Part shown: positions 9,747-20,101 of the stretch, one piece after another
Position numbering within the stretch: the stretch's first letter is position 1
How the letters are laid out: each line of letters begins with the position of its first letter
From: Semisulcospira habei
Taxonomy: Eukaryota > Mollusca > Gastropoda > Semisulcospiridae
Length of the DNA stretch: 64,000 nucleotides
Assembly (NCBI GenBank): GCA_036245525.1
Contig: BTPG01000004.1
Coordinates: forward strand, 228,041,376-228,105,375
Reading direction: 5' to 3'
Notes under the pieces: generated by a model
Told to the model about the DNA's origin: nothing
Seen by the model: the letters and a program-made list of their open reading frames with translations, nothing else
Database searches by the model: none
Program-made: the position numbers and the translations under genes

Positions 9747-11980
9747 TTACTTACGCCTGTCACCCCTACCCGGGTATAGGCCGTCGACGAGAGACCTCCA
9801 GCAACTCCTGTCCTGTGCTCCTTCGATTCTACTCCAGGTGGTTCCCAGTCTCTTGATGTCTGCTTGGAGGTCTCGACGCCAGGAGTTTCTCGGCCTACCT
9901 CTTTTCCTCTTTCCCTGGGGGTTCCATGACAATGCCTGCCTAGTGATACTGGAAGCTGGCTTTCTCAGACTGTGACCGATCCATCCCCATCTTCTTCGCC
10001 CAATTTCATTCTCTGCTGTTATCTGCTCTGTTCTCTCCCAGAGTCTGACGTTGCTGATCTTCTCTGGCCAGTGGATTTTCATAAGGCAACTGTTCATGAA
10101 GGTCTGTACTCTGTTGACTGTGGTTTTTGTCAATCTCCAAGTCTCTGCTCCATATAGGAGAACTGCTTTTACATTGGAGTTGAAAATCCGGACTTTGGTG
10201 TGTTGTGACAGCTCTCTGGAACTCCACACTTTTTTTAACTGGAGAAAGGCTGCTCTGGCTTTACCGATTCGTGCTCTGACATCTGCATCAGTGCCGCCTT
10301 TTTTGTCTATGATGCTCCCGAGATAGGTGAAGGACTCCACCTCCTCCAACGGGGTGCCAGCAAGCAAGACTGGTTCTTCCCTGGTTGCGTTCAGCCTCAT
10401 TGTCTTTGTTTTCTGTTTGTGAATGGTGAGGCCCACTTGGGACGAGCTGTCAGCAAGCCTCGTGGTCTTGTCCTGCATTTGTTGATGAGTGTGGGACAGT
10501 AATGCCAAGTCATCTGCAAAATCGAGGTCGTCAAGCTGTGTCCACAGTGTCCACTGTATTCCACTTCGTCTGTGCTCTGTGGTCATCTTCATGACCCAGT
10601 CTATGGCCAGTAGGAAGAGGAATGGAGACAGCAGACACCCCTGATTGACACCAGTTCTGACCTGGAGCTCCCTGGTGAACTGCCCTTCGTGGATCACGCG
10701 ACATGTCATGCCATCGTAGCTGCTCTTGATCAGGCGGACAGCTTTGTGGGTACACCGTAGTGTCGTAGGAGTTTCCACAGAGTCTCTCGGTCCACGCTGT
10801 CAAATGCTTTCTCATAATCCACAAAGTTGACGTACAGCGGGGAGCTCCACTCCAGAGACTGTTCCACGATGATGCGGAGAGTGGCGATCTGGTCTGTACA
10901 TGATCGGTTCTTCCTGAATCCTGCTTGCTGGTCTCTCAGCTGGGGGTCAACGGAGCTCTTCATTCTCTCCAGGATGATCCTGTTGAAGACCTTTCCTGGT
11001 ACTGACAGCAAGGTGATTCCTCTGTAGTTGGAACACTTGCTGAGGTCGCCTTTCTTGGGAAGCTTGATTAGGTACCCCTCCTTCCAGTCAGCTGGCATCA
11101 CCTCCTCTTCCCAGATCTTTCCAAACAGTGGGTACAACATCTCCACTGTTGTCTCTAGGTCTGCTTTCAGAGACTCCGCTGGGATGCCATCTGGCCCTGC
11201 TGCTTTGCCATTCTGCAAAAATGCCACTGCTCTTCTGATCTCTTCCCGGCTGGGTCTGTCACAGCTGATGGGTAGGTCGGTCTCTGCCGGCTGGATGTCG
11301 GGGGGGTCGGGTGGGCTAGGTCTGTTCAATAACTCTTCAAAATACTCGGCCCATCTGTCGAGTTGGTCTGCTCTGTCTGCAATAGGCTTGCCTTCTTTGT
11401 CTTTTACTGGTCTTTCTGTATGGCCATACTTACCCGATAATCTTCTGGTAATGTCGTAGAGCTGTTTCATGTTGCCGCTGCCTGCTGCCTTTTCTGCCTC
11501 TGCTGCCAGGCTGTCTGTGTAGGCCCTCTTGTCTGCCCTGATACTCCTCTTCACCTCGCGGTTGGCTTCCGAGTATTCCTCCTGTGCCCTTACTTTGGCT
11601 GCTCTCGTGCGACTGTTGTTGACCGCTGCTTTCTTCTGCTTCCTAACTTCTATCTTCTTCAAGGTCTGTGCCGACAGCCAGTCCTTGTGATGGTGTTTCC
11701 TGAACCCTACAGTGTCTTTGCAGGTTGAGTTCAGCGCCTCTCTAACTGCATTCCACTGCTGCTGTGTGGTGACCACCTCCTCTTCATTTACTAGCTCCTG
11801 TAGCGCTTGAAACCGGTTGGACAGCACCAGTTTGAACTCTTCTCTAACTCCAGTTTCTCTCAGGAGGCCTACATTATAGCGCTGTCTTTTTGTTGTCTCT
11901 GTGCGGCTTTTCTTTAGCTTGAGCTTCATTCTTAAGGTAAGCAGATGGTGGTCTGAGGCGACATCTGCTCCCCTCCTCAC
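9747..11980 (-). pseudogene. LINE-A reverse transcriptase domain
   Basis: Two frames (10730-11980, then 9747-10778) make up the reverse transcriptase. Visible motifs in order are ASDHHLL (end of the endonuclease), KAAGPDGIP, YRGITLLS, QAGFRKNRS, FVDYEKAFD (motif A with catalytic Asp), GCLLSPFLF (motif B), LDFADDLALL (motif C, FADD), and a C-terminal region with AETWRLTKTT and GRPRNSWRRDL. The frames join at about 10745, where the plus-strand copy has one extra C; a 1-nt deletion is the likely break. Reverse transcription would happen at the nicked chromosomal target. No RNase H domain follows. Confidence 0.85.
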
Positions 11981-12007
11981 TCGAACATCTTGAAGGGATC
12001 TTCTAAA

Positions 12008-12748
12008 TTACTTGCCAATGCAGATATGGTCTATTTGGTTCTCTGTTGTATGGTCAGGTGAGACCCAAGTTGCTTTGTGTATTCTTCTGTGTGGGAAGAT
12101 GCTGCCTCCAATGACAAGCCGGTTTAGAGCACAAAAGTCTACAAACCTCTCCCCGTTCTCACTCATCTCCGAGCCTAGTCCCTGTCTCCCCATCACCTCT
12201 TCGTATCCGGCGTTGTCCTCCCCTATTTTGGCATTAAAATCGCCCATGACGATGGTGATGTCTCGCTCCGCACATTTGTCCACGGCACTCTGGAGTCGGT
12301 CGTAGAACTCTTGTTTCTCTTCCTCATCACTGTCATTGGTGGGCGCATAACACTGGATGACGTTCAGCTTGAGCTTTTTCTTGGTTATAAAGGCTGCTGT
12401 GATAATTCTTGGCCCAAGAGGTTCCCAGCCCATCAGCGCTCTCTGGGCCACTGGTGACAGCATGAATGCTACTCCTTCTGTATGGGGGGCATTCTCCTCT
12501 TCATGACCTGAATACAGAATCATCTCCCCACTTAACAGCCTTTTCTGGCCAGACTGCGTCCATCTGGCTTCACTGATACCTAGCAGGGAAAGGTTGTACT
12601 TTTGCATTTCCGCTGCTATCTGGGCGGCCTTGCCGCTCTGGTACATGGTCTTGACGTTCCATGTGCCCATGGCTGTGTCCCTGGATAGAGAGAGGCGGCT
12701 CGGTCCTGTGGCTTCTGAAGACTTCCGGCTTTCACCACAGGACGTCAT
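12008..12748 (-). pseudogene. LINE-A endonuclease domain
   Basis: The segment encodes the N-terminal exonuclease-endonuclease-phosphatase fold. TWNVKTMYQSGK is at the start, followed by ISEARW (catalytic Glu region), YAPTND, VMGDFNAKIG (Asp/Asn catalytic pair) and NQIDHICIG. This enzyme nicks target DNA to prime reverse transcription. The frame stops after HICIGK at 12008, but the next segment continues in the same frame and begins with the conserved ASDHHLL motif, which carries the final catalytic Asp-His. A single in-frame nonsense codon therefore separates the two. Several ATG codons near 12660-12748 could start it. Confidence 0.85.
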
Positions 12749-13163
12749 AAGTCTTCTGGTAGAAGAACCTTCCTCCTCCAGGAAAGGAATTACTGTTAAT
12801 CTTTTCGTCGGCGTTTTTGTAGCTATTTCCTTTTTTGCAGGGTGGGGAAGCTACCCCCACGCCCAACCCCCTTACTAGGAGGACCAGGGGTTTTCTGTCG
12901 GGGTCACCTTTTCTTAGACCATGTTGGTTCACGGCACCTTATTTCATTCGGTGCACCCCTCTCACGAGGGACCCCCTATCCACCACCCAGGGGATGCGCC
13001 TCAACGCCATATGGTCCCAGCGCGAGGATTGCACAATTCGCCTCTATTAAAGTTTTGGTGTGGTCTGGCTGATGTTCCGCACACCCCAGACGGGAATCTA
13101 CCGACTCCTTGACTCGGCTGCTTGAAACGAAAGCGTGGCGATGTCCCAGAGATGTTTGGAACT

Positions 13164-13408
13164 GTTAGTTAGTTAGTTAGTTATTTGGGTTTAACGCCGA
13201 GCAGGCGACTAAGGCCATCTCACTGCGGGATGGGTAAAAATTTGGTCAGCCAGACTAAAAGCAAGGTCTTAAGACAAGATGTAAATATAGATTAAAAATC
13301 TCAGGCTAAAATGTCAAACATCTTTAAAAGAAACGTCTACAGACTCTCAAAAAGGGCAAATAAAAAAGATTCACATAGTCTATGAATGCTCAGATCTTGT
13401 TAAAAATA
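13164..13408 (-). repeat. LINE-B 3' end piece (B4, distal part)
   Basis: It starts with the (TTAG)n tail and TTATTTGGGTTTAACGCC typical of every LINE-B 3' end here, and reaches the C-terminal end of the ORF2 region. It breaks off at GTTAAAAATA and resumes at 16377. Confidence 0.88.
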
Positions 13409-14190
13409 AGAGCGCGCACTGGATCCTGTTGCCTGGTCTCCCGAGTAAAACTTGCATCTTTCAGCGGCCTAATGGTAATCACTGGGGGCGCAGTCAAGGG
13501 AGACCTAGTCTTGGCGAGGAAGGCAGGGTCTGTGAGTAGCTGTACAGAACCGTCTGCCCGGAATTGGAGGCAGGCAGGACTTGCCGACATCGCATGTAGC
13601 TCGCTTACTCTAGCCGCGGTGGCCAGTGCCAACAGAAAACATGTTTTTCGTGTCACATCCGAGAACTTAGCGAGGGAAAGCGGTTCGAACCTGTCCGAGT
13701 TCAGCCACGTCAGGACCCAAGGGAGGTCCCATCTTGGAATCAGTGAGCGGGGAACCGGACGCTGCAGGCCGAAGTGTGCCATCAGGTCTGCAAGGTCTTT
13801 GTTTTCGCCAGGGTCTGGGTGGCCGAGGTGACGGTAAGTGTCTGCAATCATAGACAGATATCCTCGGATCGTGATGGGGCTAGGCCTTGGTCTCCAAAGA
13901 GCCAGAGGAAGAAGTCAGCGAGCTGTGAAGGAGTCAACTCCGTGGGCATAAGGTGTCGGTCAGTGCACCAGGATTGGAATACTCGCCACTTTCCCTCATA
14001 AACACGTCTGGTCGAGGGTCTACGGGCTGAAGCGATAGCTGCCACTGCTGCACTCGAGAAGCCTCTAGCGGTGAGGGCTTGCCGCACAATCTCCAGGCGT
14101 GAAGGAGAAGTCGTTCTGGGCACGGGTGGAAAAGAGGCTGGCGGGGCTGCTTGAGCATTGTCCTCGAGGTGGGCAGGCAAAGCGGAGGGC
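13409..14190 (-). pseudogene. DIRS tyrosine recombinase, N-terminal part
   Basis: The core-binding part (STRRVYEGKWRVFQSWC, then SQLADFFLWLF) lies at about 13890-14060 in one frame. It continues after a 1-nt shift near 13880 with SMIADTYRHLG and FLLALATAARVSELHAM, the latter containing the first catalytic Arg of the phage-integrase fold. The fragment ends after DPVRAL, before the C-terminal His-x-x-Arg and Tyr residues. The enzyme, which would integrate the circular cDNA, cannot be active. Confidence 0.8.
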
Positions 14191-16090
14191 CCGTGGCGAG
14201 ACTGATTAGATCGGTAGTCCAAGACCTGTTCCAGGAGAATGGGGCTACCAGTAACATGACCGTGTTGCAACCTCTGAGCTTGAGGAGGACTTTGGGAACG
14301 AGGACCGTCGGGGGATAAGCGTAAGCGATGAGACCGTCCCACGGAATGGAGAGAGCGTCGACTGCCCAGGCTAGGGGGTCTGGAATCGGTGAGACGAAGA
14401 GGGGAAGCTGGCGATTCCACCTCGTGGCAAAGAGGTCTATCATGGGAGTTTCCCAGTGAGCACAGATCATCTGAAAGATGTCTGGGTGAAGTGTCCATTC
14501 CGTGTGAAGTAATTGTCCGCGCCGAGATAGTGAGTCCGCCAACACGTTCAGGTGACCGGGGATGTGTCGAGCTCGGAGGGATAGTCCTCGGTCCTCGCAC
14601 CAGCGCATCAATTGATAGAGTAGAATGCATAGCTCGGGAGAGTGAGTACCGCCCTGCTTCTGAATGTAAGAAACGACTGTGGTGTTGTCCGAAAGGACTA
14701 GGATCTCCTGGTGGCGAATGTGCGTTTCCCATTTGATGAGGGCTTGCCAAACCGCTTGTAGCTCTAGCCAGTTGATGTGTCTGTTTACTAGATCCGGAGA
14801 CCAGAGGCCGGATGTTGAGAGGAAACTCGGTAGCAAATGTGCACCCCAGCCGGTGAGACTTGCGTCCACGCAGAGTGAGAGCTGAGGAGGCGGGGAGGCT
14901 AGAGGAACTCCGACAGCGAGCCATGAAGTGTCTGTCCAACGTTGCAGATGTGGGCGAAGGATCTGAGTCACAGGTACCGGCGCGTCTAAGTCGCCGGAGG
15001 ACGGACGCCAATGAAGCAGCAGGTGTAATTGAAGCGGCCGGGAGTAAAGACGACCGAGGGGAAGGAGATCCGCCGCTGCATTCATCAAGCCGAGAAGCTG
15101 AAGCCAAACTCTGGCGGGGACTGATTCCGCCTGTGCTACCTGGGCGGCCAAGGAGGCTAACTTGTGGATCCGAGGCTCCGGCAAACTCACTCTGTTGAGG
15201 TCGGTCGCAAATTTCATGCCGAGATGAATAAATCGTTGAGATGGAGATAGGTCCGACTTGCCTGTGTTTACCAGGAACCCCAAACGCGACAGCAACAGGA
15301 GCAAAGAATCTCTGTCCGTCCGCAGGGTGCTTATCGATTGATTCCGCAGGAAGAGGTCGTCCAAATAGTTGGAGGTTGGACTGGACGACGACTGCCTGGT
15401 CTTGGCAACGACAGCATCCATAATGCGAGTAAAAGCCCATGGGCTGATGTTGAGACCAAACGGAAGGGCTCGAAACTGGTAGATCACCCCGTCGAACGCG
15501 AATCGGAGATACCGCCTGGAAGCCGGGTGTATGAGGACATGGAGATATGCATCGGATAGGTCCAGGCTGACAGCGAAGTCCCTTGGTTGTACAGCGGCCC
15601 GAAGGGTCCTGGAGGTTTCCATGCGAAAAGTGGGAGCTATGATAAACTTGTTTAGTGCTGATAGATCGATAATTGGGCGCCACTTGTTGCCCGGCTTGGG
15701 AACCACAAAAAGTCGGCTGTAAAATGCTGGTGAGTCGATATGATGCACTACCTCTGTGGCGGCCTTCTGTAGAAGCGATTCGACCTCTCCGCGTAGTGCG
15801 ATGGCTTTCAGACTGTCCGAAGGAATCTCTGTCCATACGGGTGAGCGTCTCAGAGGCGGGGGAGAACGAAAAGAAATTGAGAGTCCGTCGGTGATGGTGG
15901 CGAGTACCCAGGGGTCGTCTGGAAGTAGCAACCTCCACATGTCGCTGAAAAGAGTGAGCCTCCCGCCGACAGGAGGTCCCGGAGCAGAAGGCGGGGGCTG
16001 GAACGGGGACGAGTCAGGGAGCCCGCCCGCGCCCACGGTGGCGGGCAGACCTGGGCCAAGCGGGGACAGAGGTCCTAACTGGTCTAGCAC
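13934..16090 (-). pseudogene. DIRS reverse transcriptase-RNase H
   Basis: An open frame of 718 codons encodes the reverse transcriptase and RNase H. Motifs in order are YSRLFVVPKPGNKWRPIIDL, SLDLSDAYLHV (motif A), LPFGLNISPWAF (motif B), NYLDDLFL (motif C, LDD), VDASLTGWGAH and ELQAVWQAL (RNase H), LSDNTTVVSYIQKQGG, HIPGHLNVLADSLSR, and then the DIRS-specific region WNRQLPLFVSP. The frame itself is uninterrupted. It is listed as a pseudogene because the element lacks both termini. An overlapping frame at 13848-15938 is mostly a GC-driven shadow, except for its last ~100 codons, which belong to the recombinase. Confidence 0.88.
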
Positions 16091-16376
16091 GGCCGAAGGC
16101 GGGGAACCGCCGGGACGTCTTGGCGGAAGCTGGAGTGAAGGATGAAGCGGGTCTGGAAGTCCGCAGGGCGCGACCCACGGCCTTGCGGGCGGAGTGAAAG
16201 CCGTCCTTCACCTTCTGCCAGGTGTCACCGAAGAGGAGTGGTCCACCAAGGGGAGCACGACGCAGCTGTGTCTTCAGATCGGGAGGCATACCGCGACAGG
16301 CGAGTAAGACTGCATCACGACGCATGAGGTCACAGTTGGATGCTGCCGCCATTGTGTTGACCGATGAGTGATACGC
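16014..16376 (-). pseudogene. DIRS gag, C-terminal remnant fused to LINE-B sequence
   Basis: Residues such as SSVNTMAAASNCDLMRRDA and LRRAPLGGPLLFGDTW match the gag C-terminal part of the complete DIRS copy at 53585-53760. Upstream the same frame runs straight into LINE-B RNase-H-region codons (VPPDKIFNFLRA). The combined frame is a chimera made by the insertion and not a natural gene. Confidence 0.82.
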
Positions 16377-16692
16377 TGCTCGCAAGAAATTGAAGATTTT
16401 GTCCGGGGGAACATCCCGGAACAAAACCTTCAAGGAATCTGCTGTGAAGTGTTTATATCTGGTGTCAATTAGGTCAGCACAATACAGCAACAAGTGTCGA
16501 ACAGAAAACTGCTCATCACAGGCAAAACACCATGGACGCTCGTCCTGTTTAAGTAAGTAAGAGTGCGTAACATACGTGTGCCCGATGTGGAGCCGAGCAA
16601 GGACAGTCTCCTCACGGCGGCTGCCGCAGCGGAAAGGTAGACTGTCGGACAACGTAGGAGGAGCTTCATAAAGCTTGTTCCCTTCCTCTTTG
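16377..16692 (-). repeat. LINE-B (B4) piece after the DIRS fragment
   Basis: It resumes the LINE-B ORF2 C-terminal region (CFACDEQFSVRHLLLYC zinc-knuckle-like motif) with the 5-bp gap noted for the DIRS insertion. It then ends abruptly at TTTGTCCCACTT, where an inverted LINE-B 5' end begins. Confidence 0.85.
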
Positions 16693-17166
16693 TCCCACTT
16701 GAGCCTACCCGGCACCGGCCTCCACGTGGTGTAGGTGGGTAGTCCGCTCAGTCCCTGACAGAGTGGGCTAGCAGACGGGTGCCATCTTTGTCCAGGATTA
16801 GGACTTGATGTCAACAGATATGTTGTTCAGCCTTTTCACTGGTCCGGTTTTTAAGGAGCTGTGCTAACCCAGGTCTCACCATGTTGGATTGGTCCTTAAA
16901 AATACTCGTAACTTTTTGGTCCTTTGGATCCCTAGTGTTTGCCGTGCTTGGAGACCCGTGTCGGGGGAAAAGAGGATCCTGGTGGCTGAAACACTCCACT
17001 TTGGCCTTGACTTCTGGGTAAACGGGAGGCTAGTCAATCGGCTCTTGTCACGTTGAGCCCTATCCCACTGTTGACATGCGGGTTGCTATACGGAGCACCA
17101 TGCTATAGCCTTTGCTGCTGATTAGGTGCTTTACGCCAGTATTCCCCTGCATTCAACGGTGTGATA
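16693..17166 (+). repeat. LINE-B 5' leader in inverted orientation
   Basis: About 475 bp match the 5' terminal region of the full-length LINE-B copies but on the plus strand. It begins at the very 5' end (CCTACCCGGCACCGGCCTCC) and ends at CATTCAACGGTGTGATAG. It lies between two minus-strand LINE-B pieces and replaces about 310 bp of RNase H sequence. Confidence 0.85.
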
Positions 17167-18594
17167 GTATGCTTGAGTGCTAGCAGAATGGCCTGCAGTT
17201 CTGCACTAAATACAGAGGAATGGTCAGGGAGACGGAGCTTAAATGGGCGTCTAGGATGGCGAGAGGACACTGCGGCTGCAGCCACTCTCCCATCCTCAGA
17301 CTTTGACCCATCGGTATAGATGCGACAATAGCCAGGAAAAATTGAAAGCAGTTCATTGAGGCTCTGTTGGTATATGGCTGGTGGAGTAGAGTCTTTCTTA
17401 TGGGCAGTCAAGTCCAGCAAGATGTCAGGAACTGGTAGTAGCCAGGGTGGAGTGACGTGTTGCAGAGATTCCGAACCTTTGTCCAGGTCCACTCCAGCAG
17501 CCAGCAGATGAGGTCGGACACGGAAGGAAAGTGGTCGGACAGCTCCCGGATGGGCATCGTAAATCTCTGCAAACGACGGGTTAAAAACACAATCATAGGC
17601 AGGATTGTCTGGATGTACCTTCAGCTTCAGAACGTACCTGAGCATGAGGCGGATGCAGCGGAGCCTGAGAGAAGGCTCCCTGGCCTCGGCATACAGACTA
17701 GGAACTGGAGATGTCCTGAAGGCCCCTAGACATGTGCGCAGACCTTGATGGTGAATTGTGTTCAGACGCTGTAGAACAGACTTGGAAACCGAGCCATATA
17801 CCACAGAGCCGTAATCCAGTTTGGACCGAACAAGGGCCCGGTACAGTCGAAGTAAGACAATGCGGTCTGAACCCCAGTCAGTACGACCAACGACACGAAG
17901 AATGTCGAGGGCCTTCTGACAAGAGGTTCTAAGGTAGTTAACATGGTTGCAAAAATTCAATCTTTTGTCAATTGATTGTACATTGCTTAACTTCTCGACA
18001 GCAACAAGGCTTTCTCAGGATGTGCCTGCACTGCTTGTGAAAAAAAAACAAAAAAAAAAAAAAAAACATTGAAATTGAATGTATATCGCCAGCCGGTCAA
18101 ATACATTAAGTAAACCTAACACATGGGGCCTAAATAAAATCTTTTGTCAAAGATGACCCCCAGAAACTTTGCCTCTTCGGCCACCTGAATTGGCACTCCA
18201 GCAATGCTCAGGCTGGGTTGTGGAAAAAATTTCGTCTGGTTAGTAAAATGCACACAGACTGTCTTGGAGGGCGAGAAACTGAATCCGTTGAGAGACACCC
18301 ACCCCTAGATGCGATCAACGCACAGCTGCAAGCGCCTCTCAAGGGACGCAAGTCCTCGACCTCGTGCACACAAAGCAAAGTCGTCTACAAACAAAGAGCA
18401 TTCAGAATCATCCTTGACGACCTTTACAATGTTATTTATTTTAATGATAAATAAAACAGGAGATAGAATGCTGCCTTGCGGGACACCCATCTCCTGTTCA
18501 AAGGAGTCGGAGAGGGTGGAGCCCACACGGACAAGGAACGACCTGTTAGACAAAAAATTGTGAATAAAAACAGGCAGGTGCCCTTTAAATGTAG
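17167..18594 (-). pseudogene. LINE-B (B5) RNase H / reverse transcriptase fragment
   Basis: The minus frame encodes part of the RNase H domain (IYTDGSKSEDGR, FSAELQAILLALKH) at 17167-17350. Upstream is the C-terminal half of reverse transcriptase, with a FVDDFALCARG motif at 18340-18380. A truncated SINE-1 at 17971-18137 splits the segment. The 5' side ends at about 18594 where plus-strand LINE-A begins. The copy is defective. Confidence 0.82.
17971..18137 (-). mobile_element. SINE-1, strongly 5'-truncated, with TSD
   Basis: It carries the tail half only, from ATTGATTGTACATTGC to GGGGCCTAAATA. The direct repeat AATCTTTTGTCA flanks it at 17959-17970 and 18138-18149. Tail end constant and other end truncated shows that it moves by target-primed reverse transcription and reads on the minus strand. 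Confidence 0.9.
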
Positions 18595-19036
18595 GCATCC
18601 TGAGAGAAACTGGAGTTAGAGAAGAGTTCAAACTGGTGCTGTCCAACCGGTTTGAAGCGCTACAGGAGCTAGTAAATGAAGAGGAGGTGGTCACCACAGA
18701 ACAGCGGTGAAAGGCAGTTAGAGAGGCGCTGAAGTCAACCTGCAAAGACACTGTAGGGTTCAGGAAACACCATCACAAGGACTGGCCGTCGGCACAGACC
18801 TTGAAGAAGATAGAAGTGAGGAAGCAGAAGAAAGCAGTTGTCAACAACAGTCACACGAGAGCAGCCAAAGTAAGGGCACAGGAGGAATACTCGGAAGCCA
18901 ACCACGAGGTGAAGATGAGTATCAGGGCAGACAAGAGGACCTACACAGACAGCCTGGCAGCAGAGGCAGAAAAGGCAGCAGGCAGCGGCAACATGAAACA
19001 GCTCTACATTACCAGAAGATTGGCGGGCAAGTATGG
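18595..19036 (+). pseudogene. LINE-A plus-strand copy, fragment 1
   Basis: It encodes the region between endonuclease and reverse transcriptase (KKIEVRKQKKAVVNNSHTRA, then AEKAAGSGNMKQLY) on the plus strand, with an in-frame stop and a small deletion. It is interrupted at CGGGCAAGTATGG (19024-19036), which is repeated at 31728-31740, where the same protein continues. Confidence 0.9.
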
Positions 19037-19261
19037 TTAGTTAGTTAGTTATTTGGGTTTAACGCCGAGCAGGCAACTAAGGCCATCTCACGGCGGGAAG
19101 GGTAAAAATCTGGTCAGCCAGACTAAAAGAAAGGTCTTAAGACATGATGTAAATATAACTTAAAAATATGTCAGGCTAAAATGTCGCACAGGTCTTTAAA
19201 GAAAACGTCGAAGGACTCTCAAAAAGGTCAAAATAATAGAAACATCATAATCTATAAACGC

Positions 19262-20034
19262 TCAAATCTTAGTAAAAATATGGCACTCTCTCAGAAAACT
19301 GAAGATCTTGTCCGGGGGCACATCCCGGAACAAAACCTTCAAGGAGTCTGCCGTGAAATGTTTATACCTTGTGTCGATTAGATCAGCACAAGACAACAAA
19401 AAGTGTTGAACAGAGTACTGCTCGTCGCAGGCATAACACCACGGACGCTCCTCCTGTTTAAGTAAATAAAGAGTGCGTAACATACGTGTGGCCGATGTGG
19501 AGCCGAGCCAGGACAGTCTCCTCACGGCAGCTGCCGCAGCGATAAGGTAGACCGTCGGACAACTTAGGAAGGGCTTCATGCAGCTTGTTAGCTTCCTCTT
19601 TGTCCCACTCGGACTGCCACTCACGGGCTATGTACGCACTAGCTACATGTCTAAAATCACTATAATTCAGTCTGTGTGTCAGGGACAGGGTCATTGCGGG
19701 CATCGTTGGCAGCAGAATCTGCGATCCTGTTGCCTTCAATGCCCACATGCCCTGGCACCCAAATAAAAATGATATCATAATATTCCTTCATCAAGTCCGC
19801 GTGGAGCTCTCTGATCTGCACCAGCAGTGGGTGGTCATATCCCGTGCCCTGAAGGGCCTGCAGGGCAGAAAGAGAGTCAGACAGAATCAGGAAGTTCCTT
19901 TCTCTAGATCGATAAGCATGCCTGAGTGCCAGCAGAACCGCCTGCAGTTCCGCAATAAATACAGATGAATGATCTGGGAGGCGGTGCTTAAATGGGCGTT
20001 TAGGATGGCGAGAGGACACTGCGGCCGCAGCCAC
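19262..20034 (-). pseudogene. B1 RNase H domain and C-terminal tail
   Basis: RNase H motifs SSVFIAELQAVLLALRH, LILSDSLSALQAL and GHVGIEGNRIADSAAN are present at 19700-20030. The Cys/His tail (CYACDEQYSVQHFLLSC) is at 19380-19480. Two frame changes, near 19640 and 19480, break it. In this family RNase H removes the RNA strand after first-strand synthesis. Confidence 0.82.
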
Positions 20035-20101
20035 TCTCCCATCCTCAGACTTTGACCCATCGGTACAGATGCGACAATAGCCAGGAAAAATTGAAAGCAG
20101 T

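Larger units (their letters stand above)
9734..13163 (-). mobile_element. LINE-A, nearly intact non-LTR retrotransposon
   Basis: This minus-strand element has a (TAAG)n tail at its left end, after GGGTGACAGGCG. One long coding frame follows with an apurinic-type endonuclease and then reverse transcriptase, with no RNase H seen. About 400 bp of 5' leader precede it, up to 13163. Only two lesions are visible in the coding frame. Fragments of a second copy on the plus strand (18595-19036, 31741-32024, 38845-40092) give an independent comparison. The clade is uncertain: the endonuclease looks like the craniofacial-development-protein-2-like group often seen in RTE-type LINEs. Confidence 0.88.
13409..16376 (-). 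mobile_element. DIRS-like tyrosine-recombinase retrotransposon, truncated at both ends
   Basis: This 2968-bp minus-strand fragment is far more GC-rich than its flanks. It carries the end of gag, reverse transcriptase, RNase H and the first part of a tyrosine recombinase. Both ends are cut inside coding sequence and there are no inverted terminal repeats. It sits inside LINE-B. The flanks join perfectly except for about five missing bases (TTGCA), and there is no target duplication. A related, complete element lies at 51655-57815. Confidence 0.88.

Noticed and set aside
13848..15938. 696-codon minus-strand protein
   Set aside because: It overlaps the DIRS RT-RNase H frame and most of it lacks any motif; only its last ~100 codons belong to the recombinase. 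High GC makes long shadow frames.
17103..17960. LINE-B polyprotein with a novel C-terminal extension
   Set aside because: The extension (TPLNAGEYWRKAPNQQQRL) is antisense of the inverted LINE-B 5' leader, an accidental fusion.
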